A DNA stretch of 64,000 bases, from assembly GCF_025420485.1 (NCBI RefSeq), contig NZ_JAOEFD010000002.1, positions 62,001 through 126,000 on the forward strand, in the 5' to 3' direction. Both the position numbers and the translations under genes were made by a program. Positions within the stretch are counted from its first letter, which is position 1, and every line of letters begins with the position of its first letter. Below are positions 1-8,643 of this stretch, one piece after another. The notes beneath the pieces were generated by a model. The model had not been told where the DNA came from and made no database searches. It saw nothing but the letters and a program-made list of their open reading frames with translations. Source of the DNA: Nesterenkonia marinintestina. Its GTDB lineage: Bacteria; Actinomycetota; Actinomycetes; Actinomycetales; Micrococcaceae.

Positions 1-1515
1 ACCATGAGATTGAGCGAAGGTGAAACCTTGCCGGATCTCTTCTTCTCCTATGAGACCGGTAGAAACTCCCTTGCTTTGGTGTCCGCTGCGCGGCTTGATC
101 GTCACCGGACCACCGATCGCATCTGCTGCTAGAATCGCTTTCTCAGCCGAATCGACAAGAAACGTCTTCGGAGTCGGTACGCTGTTAAGTGTTAATAGTT
201 CACCAGTCAGGACTTTATCCTTCACGATGAAGGCACCTAGAGAGGATTCGTGTGCTTGATAATCACAGGCGAGCAGACGCTTGCTGTGAGCTTCGATGAG
301 AGCCAACCGGCCAATCCAGTGAACTGTTCCGCCTTCAGCTTCAGCCGGTATGGACATCATGGAGACACTCAAGGGCTTATCCGAAGCAGCCAGAACCTGG
401 CTCTCCAGAGTTTCATCGGGGGATCTCACGGGCCAGTCACCGGGGTCACCACCATCGAGAGGGGGGTTCAGGCGTGACGGCCTGTCTCCTATGGGCCACG
501 TGCCGAGGTCGAGGGCCAGAAAGTACCCAAGATCGTCCTGGCCCGTGTCCTGAGCAGGATTACTGAATCTCCATGGTCGGACTGTTCGTGCCAGGAGGGT
601 AGCGACCACATGGAAAAAATCACCAGCTGAGACGGGGTGAGGCTGGAATCCAGTTCTCGTGTTATCCGAGTATACTGGGTAGAGCTTAAGCTTTAAGCTC
701 CTCTTGTAATTATTATTGTGAACTTCAAGAAAAGACCAGAAGCTGAATGGAAGAATTCCTCTTCTGTTCTCATAACGCTCCCATTTAGTGTCGGTGTTGG
801 AAAGACCATCGCCGATCCCATACACGACCCATCTCTGTTGCTTGCGGTGAACTTCTCGCAATGTGTGACCGCCGTGCCCGAGGACCAGATCGAAGTCCTT
901 GTTGAGAAGTCGGTGTGCAAGTTGATACTGAATACTATTCTTCCATCTGTAATTGGAGCCCCAGCTGGGGAAAGCCACTTGAAATGAATCGGGTATCGTT
1001 GATTCGTTCCTAGCATTAGGGGTGCCAGGAATAGACAAGGGGGAGCATCCTGCAGAGCCGTTTTCTGCATAAAGCTCCGAATCGCTACCTCTTGGAGTAG
1101 CGTATTGGGAGAACCCATGAAGGTGGATCTCCCCTCCTCCGACTCGCTCCGGTAACGGCAATCGGAGTGGTACTCGGGCCTCATCGATGGTTCGACCGGC
1201 ACCGAACCACTCAATACCGGCATCGTCAAGCGCTCGAAATGCTGACTCGATTCCTGCAAAGCCAAGGTCGAGGGCGTGGCTATTTGCGAGGCTGACCGCA
1301 TCGACGCTGAGGTCGCGGAGTCTATCCGCCGTATTCTTCGGATCAGTCAGTGGCGTCGCGAGATTCGCGACGAATGAATCTGATGCTTCAATGAAAGGGC
1401 GCAGATGAACCGTATGGTGCGAGTGTCCGGGCTGCTGTGAAGACTGAGGGAATCCGGTGGTGTAGCTCTCCCCAAAGTGCGAGTCTCCTATAATGAGTGT
1501 TCGATGCGATTCCAC
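1..1515 (-). CDS. CapA-like metallophosphatase / ATP-grasp ligase fusion (C-terminus beyond left edge)
   Basis: Read on the minus strand, one frame stays open from 1515 to the window edge (about 505 codons), so the gene is partial but not broken. An in-frame TAA lies at 1540-1542, and GTG 1513-1515 follows a GAGGTGG Shine-Dalgarno by a good distance. Residues 7-250 look like the capsule-synthesis CapA/PgsA metallophosphatase fold: GDSHFG near residue 10, ANLATPL near 49, LANSHALD near 80 and GHGGH near 213, so the usual Asp, Asn and His metal ligands are present. From about residue 375 a cyanophycin-synthetase-like ATP-grasp begins (DKVLTGELL near 430, then VTIKPRSGH and GVSTGL), before the sequence ends. 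It aligns along its whole visible length with the 962-aa protein at 20150-23038. CapA domains are known from poly-gamma-glutamate systems; the substrate here is unknown. Base composition is clearly more A+T-rich than the neighbouring chromosome, suggesting transfer. Confidence 0.85.
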   Translation of the reverse strand, partial: MESHRTLIIGDSHFGESYTTGFPQSSQQPGHSHHTVHLRPFIEASDSFVANLATPLTDPKNTADRLRDLSVDAVSLANSHALDLGFAGIESAFRALDDAGIEWFGAGRTIDEARVPLRLPLPERVGGGEIHLHGFSQYATPRGSDSELYAENGSAGCSPLSIPGTPNARNESTIPDSFQVAFPSWGSNYRWKNSIQYQLAHRLLNKDFDLVLGHGGHTLREVHRKQQRWVVYGIGDGLSNTDTKWERYENRRGILPFSFWSFLEVHNNNYKRSLKLKLYPVYSDNTRTGFQPHPVSAGDFFHVVATLLARTVRPWRFSNPAQDTGQDDLGYFLALDLGTWPIGDRPSRLNPPLDGGDPGDWPVRSPDETLESQVLAASDKPLSVSMMSIPAEAEGGTVHWIGRLALIEAHSKRLLACDYQAHESSLGAFIVKDKVLTGELLTLNSVPTPKTFLVDSAEKAILAADAIGGPVTIKPRSGHQSKGVSTGLIGEEEIRQGFTFAQSHG

Positions 1516-1695
1516 AGTGTCCCACCTCAGATTCCCGATTTACTGCGAGTTGTCAATCCGGCCCACACGAACCCAGCTGTTACACTTCGGACCCTCAAGC
1601 GATTCCACTCAAGGATCCCAGCGTTCGGATCCAGTCTAGACGTGACGATTGCATTTATCCCCAAGGCTCTGCCCGTGGCATTTAACCAACGCTAC
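1516..1695. promoter_or_regulatory. Upstream region of the partial CapA/ATP-grasp gene
   Basis: About 180 bp between the GTG start at 1515 (minus strand) and the insertion sequence. On the minus strand a TTGACA sits at 1551-1556 as a possible -35 box, about 17 bp from a weak AATCTG; the match is poor. GGATCC-containing inverted repeats occur around 1614-1635. I see no open reading frame with support. Confidence 0.3.
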
Positions 1696-1744
1696 GTGTA
1701 ACGGCCTGGGTTTGGTTCCGAGTCTCACGAAGGAGAGCTGGAAT

Positions 1745-2068
1745 ATGCCTAGGAAGTTCACCTCTGAGTTCCGGGACCGAGCCGTCCGTATGGTTCTGGA
1801 CCCTCAAGTTGCTGAAGGCGGCCCCCGCGCGGCCTCGATCCGCGTTGTCACCCAATCTCTGGGCTGTGGGCCCGAGACACTGCGGAACTGGTGCCGCGGA
1901 GCCGAGACGGCTGACCACGAACCAGTGGCCAGCATTGGTGAGGCGAGCTTGGAGGAAGGAAACCGCCGGTTACGCCGAGAACTGGCTGAGGCCCGACGGG
2001 CCAATGAGATCTTGAAGCAGGCTCCCGCTTTCTTCGCAGCGGAACTCGACGGCCCCACGACGAGATGA
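1745..2068 (+). CDS. IS3-family transposase OrfA (helix-turn-helix subunit)
   Basis: 107 residues beginning MPRKFTSEFRDRAVRMV, the usual start of IS3 OrfA proteins. A helix-turn-helix (about residues 10-50) and a C-terminal leucine-rich segment ending ILKQAPAFFAAEL follow; in this family these bind the terminal repeats and mediate multimerisation. ATG 1745 is chosen over the longer upstream frame because AAGGAG lies just ahead and the family start is here. The stop overlaps the orfB ATG (ATGA at 2065-2068). Functional IS3 elements normally make an OrfAB fusion by -1 frameshifting; I did not see a clear slippery heptamer. Confidence 0.85.
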   Translation: MPRKFTSEFRDRAVRMVLDPQVAEGGPRAASIRVVTQSLGCGPETLRNWCRGAETADHEPVASIGEASLEEGNRRLRRELAEARRANEILKQAPAFFAAELDGPTTR

Positions 2069-2980
2069 TCCGGTTCATCGACAAGCACAGGGATCAGTTC
2101 GGGGTCGAGGCCATCTGCCGCACTCTGGGTGCGACGCAACGTGGGTTCATCACCTCCCGCGGCTACCGGGCAGCGAAGACCCGTCCAGCCTCTGAGCGTA
2201 CCCTGCGCGATGCGGTGCTTCTCGAAGAGCTCTGCCGGATCCACGCGGAGAACTACGGGGTTTATGGGTACCGGAAGATATGGCATGCCATGGGCCGAGC
2301 CGGCTGGGTCCTCGGCCGGGACCAGGTGGCACGCCTGATGCGGATCGCCGGACTCCACGGCGTACGACGTGGACGCAAACCGGTCACCACCAGGACCTCC
2401 ACCCCACCGGATCATCGTCCTGACCTGGTGAACCGCCGGTTCACCGCATCAGAGCCTTACCAGTTGTGGGTAGCTGAGATCACCTACGTGCGGATCCCGA
2501 CCGGGTTCTGCTATGTCGGGTTGATCACCGATGCCTGCCCCCGCAGGATCGTCGGCTGGGCGGTCGCGGCGACTCTTCATACGGAGTCGCTGCCGATGCA
2601 GGCCTTAGAGCATGCGCTGCTGAGCACCGATGCGGATCTGCGAGATGGGCGGCTGGTCCATCATTCGGATCGAGGAGTTCAGTCCGTCAGTCTGGCCTAC
2701 ACTGAGACCCTTGCTGATCATGGTGTGACCGCGTCGGTGGGGTCTGCCGGGGGATTCGTATGACAATGCCCTAGCTGAGGCTGTGAACGGCCTCTGCAAG
2801 GCGGAGATCATCCACGCCCGCTGGGTCTGGCCCTCTGTGACGGCGGTGGAGATCGCCACCATGGACTGGGTGCAGTGGTGGAACACCAGCCGGCTGCACC
2901 AGAGTCTCGACTATCGGACCCCGGCAGAAGTCGAAGCCGAATACCCTCAACACCTGAGGGCCGCACCCGCGGCCATCTAA
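2065..2980 (+). pseudogene. IS3-family transposase OrfB, frameshifted DDE integrase
   Basis: The first frame (2065-2763) gives an HTH_21-like region and the rve integrase core, and the second (to TAA 2978-2980) gives the remaining core. The frames join at a G run near 2748-2753, where one extra G turns the expected GSAGDSYDNALAEAV into GSAGGFV and a stop. Of the DDE triad, the second Asp (HHSDRGVQ) and the Glu (NALAEAV, in the shifted frame) survive. The first Asp, normally in WVADITYV, reads Glu (LWVAEITYV). Both changes argue for an inactive transposase. Confidence 0.85.
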
Positions 2981-3008
2981 GCACGGAACCAAACCCAGGC
3001 CGTTACAC

Positions 3009-3345
3009 TTCACGGTCTACACCTTGAAGAACTACCCAGCCCTCTGCGAGAAGCTCAAGGTGACCCAGTCCACGGCGCGATCGGGTCCAGTGCCGAGAAT
3101 GCGCTCGCCGAAAGTGTCAACGCCGCGCTCAAGCGTGAGCTCCTCGAAGGCGCTGCGGCGTTCCCCGACCAGGCCACCGCGTACCGGGCCGTGTACTGGT
3201 GGGCGAACCGCTGCAACACCCGCCGACGCCACTCCGCGATCGGTCAGATGACCCCAAACACCTACTAAGCCGCCTACCCGGCGACCACGTCCGCTACCCT
3301 CGCCGAAGCGGCATACCCGAACCGACACCGTGTCCATGATCGAGG
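3009..3345 (+). pseudogene. Remnant of a second, different IS3-family transposase
   Basis: The frame at about 3081-3268 encodes the C-terminal end of an IS3 OrfB: AENALAESVNAALKRELLEG, then RAVYWWANRCNTRRRHS and a stop at 3266-3268. The preceding bases 3012-3078 encode YTLKNYPALCEKLKVTQST in a different frame. One G is missing near 3078, where GAIGSSAENAL should continue. A GTGTCCATGATCGAGG motif near 3328-3345 may be the old right terminus; a similar motif recurs at 3476-3490. The N-terminal part was lost where the IS at 1696-3008 now sits. Confidence 0.75.
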
Positions 3346-3581
3346 GCCAAGGCCCAGGGGATGGCGATGGTGCCACGATTCACTGCAGAGGATCACGTCG
3401 TGGCTGGAGATGTCGAGGGCTTCTGCCGTCACGTCATCGGACTTTAGCCGGGTGGGGGAGCAGTCAGTGCTGTCTGTCCATGATCGTGGAACTCGATTGG
3501 TCCTCCATCGTTAAGGGTGTCGCTGAGCTCCACATCCGACGCATGAGAGAGAATCATCAGTGATCTGACGAGGAGGAACGT
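3346..3581. other. Intergenic region upstream of the tandem ATP-grasp gene
   Basis: About 240 bp with no supported gene. It presumably contains the promoter for the gene at 3582, but I see no convincing -35/-10 pair. A second TGTCCATGATCG motif (around 3476) hints at more insertion-sequence debris. The only clear signal is the GAGGAGG ribosome-binding site at 3570-3576. Confidence 0.4.
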
Positions 3582-5495
3582 ATGGACGTCATAACTGGAG
3601 GTTCGGACGCGGCATCCCATTGGGCCGAGTCAGGGGGACAGATTCGTGGAAAGGCATTCTTGCCGACGAGCCCGATGAACGTCTACGACGACGACGCGTC
3701 GCAAGAGATCATGCGTCAGTGTGTCGAACTCGGACGCGGCGCGGGCACGGCTCTGATCTCTGCAGCCGCCGAGCGTGATGGGGCAGAGGTCAAGTGGGTG
3801 GGTTCCAGCTATGCCATAGCCCGGTGCGGCGGCAAGACTGTCCCCATCACGGGGAGCAACTGTACTGAGTCGGTAGTCGCCGCCGCGATCGTACTGGACA
3901 AGCAACTGACCAAGGATCTGCTGGAAAAGGCCGGAGTTCTAGTGCCCGCTGGCCGTGAGGTGCGGTCAGAGGAGGCCGCCGTCGCAGCGCAGGCGGAGCT
4001 CGGAGTACCTGTGGTCGTTAAACCTCGTTTCGGTGGGATGGGCCGTGGGATCACAGTCAACATCAGCGAGCCTGATGAGCTCAGAGCTGCGTTCCTCAGG
4101 GCGCGCAAACACGGACGGCGAGTCCTCGTCGAGACGTACGTCGAGGGCCAGGAGTATCGTTGTCACGCATCACCGGATGAGACGGTTGCAGTGTTTCGCC
4201 GTCTCTTGCCGAACGTCAGGGGCGACGGGCACTCCACCATTGCTCAGCTCGTTGAGAAGAAGAACCTCTTGCGAGAGGAGAACCCGACTACACGGGGGCA
4301 GGCGATCCCACTCGACGATGTCGCCGCCCAGTACCTTGCTCGTCGGGGACTCAGCCCGGACTCTGTAGTGCCAGCCGGCGAGGTGCTCGTGGTGCGAGAC
4401 ATCAACGGCATTACCAGCGGCGGTGATTCGGAGGAGTGTCTCGACCAGGCGAGCCCGGAGATGCAAGAGGCTGCTGCGGCAGCCGTGGCAGCCATTCCCG
4501 GAATGTCGTGGGGTGGAGTCGATATCCTGTGGAATCCTGACAGTCGCCAGGCGGTGGTCATGGAGGTCAATACGAGGGCGGCGATCAACGGTTCGTCCAT
4601 GCCGGTGTTCGGTACTCCGCGGGATCTCCCCGGAATGGTGTGGCGGCGGCTGCTCGCCAATACGCCAGAGTCTCCCAAGGACGCCCCGGTGACGGCTGAA
4701 TCGTGTGAGGTGCCGCCGACGTTGCGTCAAGCCACATCGTCCACCTCGGAGGAAGGCCCTCCCCGCCGAGAGCAGATTTCGTTGACGGACCTGCTCAAGC
4801 AATGCCGTGCGTTATTCGGGCACAGCCTTGCGCGCCGCGCGCCCCGCGGGGTGTACACCGCGCAGGCTGAGCCCGGTGCTCAGCCGCAGTGGATTGCCGG
4901 TAGTCATACCCAGGGCGACTCGGAAATTGCCCGTCGGTTTCTGAGTTCACGTGCGGCGCAGCGCGGCGCTCTGGAGTTCGGCGGCGTGCATACGCCGCCC
5001 GCTGCTCTCGTGCGCAAGAGGTCCGATGTGGAGAAGTTCCGTGAATCGCATTCCGGTGAGGACATCGCACTGTTGGCCTCCACTCCACGAGGAAGTTGGG
5101 CGGCCGGGTGCGTGATCACTGCGGAGGAACACACGGACCCAGAGGTCCTGCAAGGGCGTCGTGGGTGGTTCGCACAGGTGAGACCTCAAGGCGTCAGAGT
5201 GCGGGTCTTCGCCGATACCCAGGGAGTGTCGGCTGTGCTGCAGGCTCCCGGACAGTCGAGTGTTCCACCCGAAAGCCTGCGACGTGCGGGTGAGGTTGCG
5301 GTCCACGCCGTGCGTGCCATGCCAGGTCTGCGGTGGGCATGCGTAGAGTTAGTCGTGGTCACCTCACCGGATAAGGAAGAACACGAGGTTTCGGTATTGG
5401 TCGAAGGGCTGACCTATCGTCCGACTATGAATCTTGACGATTCTGTGGTTGCGGGTTCTTTGATCGGTCTGGTTCGCATGATCGTCAAGCTTTGA
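3582..5495 (+). CDS. Tandem ATP-grasp protein, cyanophycin synthetase-like ligase
   Basis: 637 residues; ATG follows GAGGAGGAACGT. Residues about 35-365 form a CphA/GshF-type ATP-grasp domain: LDKQLTKDLL near 105, PVVVKPRFGGMGRG near 144, GDGHSTIAQL near 214, SWGGVDIL near 309 and the metal-binding MEVNTRA near 328. Known family members join a carboxylate, activated as acyl phosphate, to an amine. Residues about 400-637 align with the C-terminal third of the 962-aa protein at 20150-23038. They resemble a second, degenerate ATP-grasp: MPGLRWACVELVV and LVEGLTYRP are recognisable, but no lysine-glycine nucleotide loop is. Unlike its two homologues it has no CapA domain. It stands alone, divergent from the CapA fusion across the IS region. 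An amide-bond-forming role is inferred from the family; the product is unknown. Confidence 0.85.
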   Translation: MDVITGGSDAASHWAESGGQIRGKAFLPTSPMNVYDDDASQEIMRQCVELGRGAGTALISAAAERDGAEVKWVGSSYAIARCGGKTVPITGSNCTESVVAAAIVLDKQLTKDLLEKAGVLVPAGREVRSEEAAVAAQAELGVPVVVKPRFGGMGRGITVNISEPDELRAAFLRARKHGRRVLVETYVEGQEYRCHASPDETVAVFRRLLPNVRGDGHSTIAQLVEKKNLLREENPTTRGQAIPLDDVAAQYLARRGLSPDSVVPAGEVLVVRDINGITSGGDSEECLDQASPEMQEAAAAAVAAIPGMSWGGVDILWNPDSRQAVVMEVNTRAAINGSSMPVFGTPRDLPGMVWRRLLANTPESPKDAPVTAESCEVPPTLRQATSSTSEEGPPRREQISLTDLLKQCRALFGHSLARRAPRGVYTAQAEPGAQPQWIAGSHTQGDSEIARRFLSSRAAQRGALEFGGVHTPPAALVRKRSDVEKFRESHSGEDIALLASTPRGSWAAGCVITAEEHTDPEVLQGRRGWFAQVRPQGVRVRVFADTQGVSAVLQAPGQSSVPPESLRRAGEVAVHAVRAMPGLRWACVELVVVTSPDKEEHEVSVLVEGLTYRPTMNLDDSVVAGSLIGLVRMIVKL

Positions 5496-5620
5496 GGACT
5501 CTGGTCGTCTGATCAGGTCATCGACCCGGCCGTCGAGTCATCGAGAAGTACTCGTCGATGGGTCTTAGGCGCACCGTTGATCGCAGTCGGGGTGCTATTG
5601 GTCCGGTCGAGGAGGGCTAC

Positions 5621-7108
5621 TCAAACGCGCCGCGCCCACTGGGGGCGCGGCGCACCGAGCACGGCGGTGTCGACGTGGTCGTCGGTGACTGTCTTCGAGT
5701 GGCCGCGCCGGATGAAGAAGAAGGTGACCCCGATGAGGATCCAGGCTCCCATCGCGACGAAGGAGGGCATTGTCAGCTGCGCCGGCGACCCCGGCGCGAG
5801 CAGCAGCACAGTGAAGATCAGGGCGACCACCACGCCCCCGCCTGCGGCCAGCTTCCGTGGAGTTGAGGCCGATCCCTCGACGACCTCGGCCTGGCCTGAC
5901 CAGCGGAACATGCGGAACGCGCACAGACAGGTGTACGCGAATGCGAAGGTGAAGCCGATGGAGGCCATGTCGACGATCCAGCTCAGGGCAGTGCGTCCGA
6001 ACCAGGGTGCGATCAGGCAGATCGCCAGCACGAACCAGATCCCCACGCTGGGGGTGCCGTGCTTGGGGTGGACGCGTGCGAACGCGGTGGGGATCATCTG
6101 CGCCCGTCCCATGGCCAGAAGCACACGGGAGCCGGCTACGTAGAAGCCGTTCAGCCCGGTGGCGATGCCCATGAAGGCCGCCAGGCACAGCAGGACCAGT
6201 CCTATCGGTCCCAGGGCCCCGATGACGACGTCTGCGGTCAGCCAGACCGGTTGAGTGGCCAGTTCGTCCTGCCAGGGGGCGCCCGCCGCTGTGGCGATGA
6301 TCATCGCCAGGTAGATGCAGGTCGCTGCGATCAGGGACCACACGATGAGGCGGAAGGCCTTCGAAGCGGAGAAGCTGAACTCCTCTGCGGTCTGCGGGAT
6401 GTTGTCGAAGCCGATGAAGGCCCAGGGTGCGATCGCGACGATGGCCAGCACACCGGCCACTGCTGCCGTGTCGGGTGCGAACAGCGGCTCCATATTGCTC
6501 GCCTGTCCCTGAGGTGAGGCGAGCACGCCGATCAGGATCACCGCGACCGCTCCGAGCATCAGGAGGCACATGTAGAACTGCAGTCGGGCGGAGTTCCCAC
6601 TTCCGACGATGTTCAGCACGGCGAAGAGCACCAGAGCCGCGGTAGCGATCAGCACTTCCCCGAGATAGACGTCCCATTCGGCGATGGAGTAGAGGTAGCC
6701 GACCTCGGCGACCTGTGGCACCACCCTCTTGGCCAGCAGCCCCAGAGCGGAGGCGTTCAGCGCCACGATCGAGACGTAGCCCAAGGTCATGAACCAGGCA
6801 CAGATATAGGCGTGGGTGCGCCCGAAGCCGACCAGGGTGTAGGCGAAGGCTCCGCCGGAGACGGGGAAGACCTTGGCCAGGAACCCGTAGCTGACACCGA
6901 CGACGATCATCAGTGCCCCACCGATGGCCAGACCCAGCAGTGCTCCCAGGGGGCCGGCGGTGTCCATCCAGTCGGCAGGCAGGACGAAGGCCCCCCAACC
7001 GACGGCCGACCCGAGGGCGATCGCCCAGACCCAGTGGGGTCGGAGGTTCTTCGACAGGCGGGTGACCTGGGTGGAGGCTCCACGCGGATCGGAGAGTGAT
7101 GAGGTCAT
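5621..7108 (-). CDS. APC-family amino acid permease
   Basis: 495 residues and about 12 membrane-spanning helices, the normal size for the amino acid-polyamine-organocation superfamily. Helix 1 carries the broken-helix substrate motif (IALGSAVGWGAFVLP, compare GxG in APC members). Helix 6 has the conserved APWAFIGFDNIPQTAEEF segment typical of basic or neutral amino acid and polyamine transporters. ATG 7108 is chosen over ATG 7147 because GAAGGG lies 9-10 nt upstream. Convergent with the ATP-grasp gene and divergent from the UDP-sugar dehydrogenase. Substrate cannot be read from sequence. Confidence 0.85.
   Translation of the reverse strand: MTSSLSDPRGASTQVTRLSKNLRPHWVWAIALGSAVGWGAFVLPADWMDTAGPLGALLGLAIGGALMIVVGVSYGFLAKVFPVSGGAFAYTLVGFGRTHAYICAWFMTLGYVSIVALNASALGLLAKRVVPQVAEVGYLYSIAEWDVYLGEVLIATAALVLFAVLNIVGSGNSARLQFYMCLLMLGAVAVILIGVLASPQGQASNMEPLFAPDTAAVAGVLAIVAIAPWAFIGFDNIPQTAEEFSFSASKAFRLIVWSLIAATCIYLAMIIATAAGAPWQDELATQPVWLTADVVIGALGPIGLVLLCLAAFMGIATGLNGFYVAGSRVLLAMGRAQMIPTAFARVHPKHGTPSVGIWFVLAICLIAPWFGRTALSWIVDMASIGFTFAFAYTCLCAFRMFRWSGQAEVVEGSASTPRKLAAGGGVVVALIFTVLLLAPGSPAQLTMPSFVAMGAWILIGVTFFFIRRGHSKTVTDDHVDTAVLGAPRPQWARRV
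5627..5653. terminator. Strong hairpin at the convergent 3' ends
   Basis: An 11-bp perfect GC stem (5627-5637 with 5643-5653) and 5-nt loop lies in the last codons of the permease gene, 130 bp beyond the ATP-grasp stop. There is no U-tract, so it may slow transcription from both sides rather than be a canonical terminator. Confidence 0.35.
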
Positions 7109-7236
7109 GTGGCATCCCTTCGGTGCGGTGCGGAGCTGAATCCGCATCCGTCCTCGTCAGCGCCGGGGACTTCTGAGTCCGACGATCTGCTGAGAGAGTA
7201 CAGCAGGTCGACCATCATGATGCGGCCGCACCCCGG

Positions 7237-7242
7237 TAGAGT
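7237..7242 (+). promoter_or_regulatory. Probable -10 box for the UDP-sugar dehydrogenase
   Basis: TAGAGT in the 205-bp divergent region between permease and dehydrogenase. It would start a leader of about 65 nt before GTG 7314. No clear -35 element is visible. Confidence 0.4.
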
Positions 7243-7313
7243 GGTCGGCTGAACGTGGCCGATCGTCGCGCCGGAGGATGCTCGCCGACGAAGCACCCCC
7301 GAGAGGTGGACCA

Positions 7314-8591
7314 GTGACCGAGTCCGAACGCCCGCAGCACGCAGTCATCGTCGGTCAGGGATACGTCGGCCTACCGTTGGCCCAGGCGGCCTGTGCGGCC
7401 GGGGTCGCCGTCACCGGCTTCGAGATCTCCGCGGAGCTCGCCGAGCGGCTCAACGCCGGACACTCCCACGTGGACGACCTCTCCGACGAAGACGTCGTGG
7501 CGATGATCACGCAGGGATACCGGGCCAGCGCCAACCCGAGCGTGCTCGGTGATGCCGACGTCGTCGTGATCTGCGTGCCGACTCCGCTCAGCGACGAGGG
7601 CGGGCCCGATCTGCGGGCGGTCGAAGCCTCGGCTAGGACCATCGCCGAGCACCTCACCTCCTACACCGTCGTCGTCCTGGAGTCCACCACCTACCCGGGT
7701 ACCACAGACGGTGTGGTCCTCCCCATCCTGGAGACCTCCGGGCTCATCCACGGGGAGGACTTCCTGTTGGCCTACTCGCCCGAACGCGTCGACCCCGGCT
7801 CGGCCCACTACGGGATCGTCAACACGCCCAAGCTGGTCGGCGGACTCACCCCCGAGGCCTCTGACGCCGCATCCGCGTTCTACTCGCGGTTCATCGACAC
7901 CGTGGTGCCCATGGTCGGCACCAAGGAGGCCGAGACCGCGAAGCTGCTGGAGAACACCTACCGGCACGTGAACATCGCCCTGGTCAACGAGATGGCCCGG
8001 TTCTGCCACGACCTCGACATCGACATCTGGGAGGTCATCCGCGGAGCCTCGACCAAACCGTTCGGATTCCAGCGGTTCACCCCCGGCCCCGGCGTCGGCG
8101 GACACTGCATCCCCATCGACCCGAACTACCTCGGCTTCCAGGTCAAGAAGACCCTGGGCTACCCGTTCCGATTCGTGGAGCTGGCCCAGGAGATCAACCA
8201 CTCCATGCCGAACTACGTGGTCGAACGGATCGGGGACCTGCTCAACGAGGACGGCAAGGCGCTCAACGGCGCCCGGGTGCTGCTGCTCGGAGTCACCTAC
8301 AAGCCCGACATCGCCGACCAGCGCGAGTCCCCGGCGGTCCCGGTGGCCGACGGGCTGCGGCTCAAGCGGGCCGACGTCCGCTTCCACGACCCCCACGTGT
8401 CCACATGGCACCTCACCGACGAGGACCTGCAGTCCGAGACCGACCTCGACGCCGCGCTGGAGGAGGCCGACGTCGTCGTGTTATTGCAGAACCACCGTAG
8501 CTACGACGTCGACGCCGTCGCCGAACGCTCCCGACTGTTCTTCGACACCCGCGGGATCACCGGCCGACGCGAGGACGTCCACCGGCTGTGA
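7314..8591 (+). CDS. UDP-N-acetyl-mannosamine/glucosamine-type 6-dehydrogenase
   Basis: Nucleotide-sugar dehydrogenase that oxidises the C6 hydroxyl of a UDP-hexose to a carboxylate in two NAD+-dependent steps. Visible are the N-terminal Rossmann loop (IVGQGYVGLPLA), the central domain, the catalytic cysteine in GPGVGGHCIPIDPNYL, and the C-terminal UDP-binding domain with LLLGVTYKPDIADQRESP. The GGHCIPIDP form is typical of the WecC/Cap5O/WbpA branch rather than UDP-glucose dehydrogenases. GTG 7314 (425 aa) is preferred because GAGAGGTGG lies 5 nt upstream; ATG 7278 has its purine run too close. Probably supplies an amino-uronic acid for a surface polymer, though no polymer cluster surrounds it. 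Confidence 0.88.
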   Translation: MTESERPQHAVIVGQGYVGLPLAQAACAAGVAVTGFEISAELAERLNAGHSHVDDLSDEDVVAMITQGYRASANPSVLGDADVVVICVPTPLSDEGGPDLRAVEASARTIAEHLTSYTVVVLESTTYPGTTDGVVLPILETSGLIHGEDFLLAYSPERVDPGSAHYGIVNTPKLVGGLTPEASDAASAFYSRFIDTVVPMVGTKEAETAKLLENTYRHVNIALVNEMARFCHDLDIDIWEVIRGASTKPFGFQRFTPGPGVGGHCIPIDPNYLGFQVKKTLGYPFRFVELAQEINHSMPNYVVERIGDLLNEDGKALNGARVLLLGVTYKPDIADQRESPAVPVADGLRLKRADVRFHDPHVSTWHLTDEDLQSETDLDAALEEADVVVLLQNHRSYDVDAVAERSRLFFDTRGITGRREDVHRL

Positions 8592-8643
8592 GGCCGGACG
8601 CGGGACAACGAAGGTGCTTCCCCGGAGGACGAGGGAGTCAGCC

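Larger units (their letters stand above)
1696..3008 (+). mobile_element. IS3-family insertion sequence, complete ends, defective transposase
   Basis: A 25-bp perfect terminal inverted repeat bounds the element (1696-1720 and 2984-3008). It encloses two overlapping ORFs with the orfA/orfB arrangement of IS3-family elements. No convincing 3-4 bp target duplication is visible: TAC on the left, TTC on the right. The right end abuts a second transposase remnant. orfB carries a frameshift and a changed first catalytic residue, so this copy is probably immobile unless helped in trans. Confidence 0.85.

Noticed and set aside
1-1515. Broken copy of the CapA/ATP-grasp gene
   Set aside because: Short ORFs on both strands suggested decay, but codon-by-codon reading of the minus strand shows one uninterrupted frame from GTG 1515 to the edge, aligned throughout with the intact homologue.
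5627-5653. Canonical intrinsic terminator
   Set aside because: Stem is strong but no U-tract follows on either strand and it lies inside codons, so kept only at low confidence.
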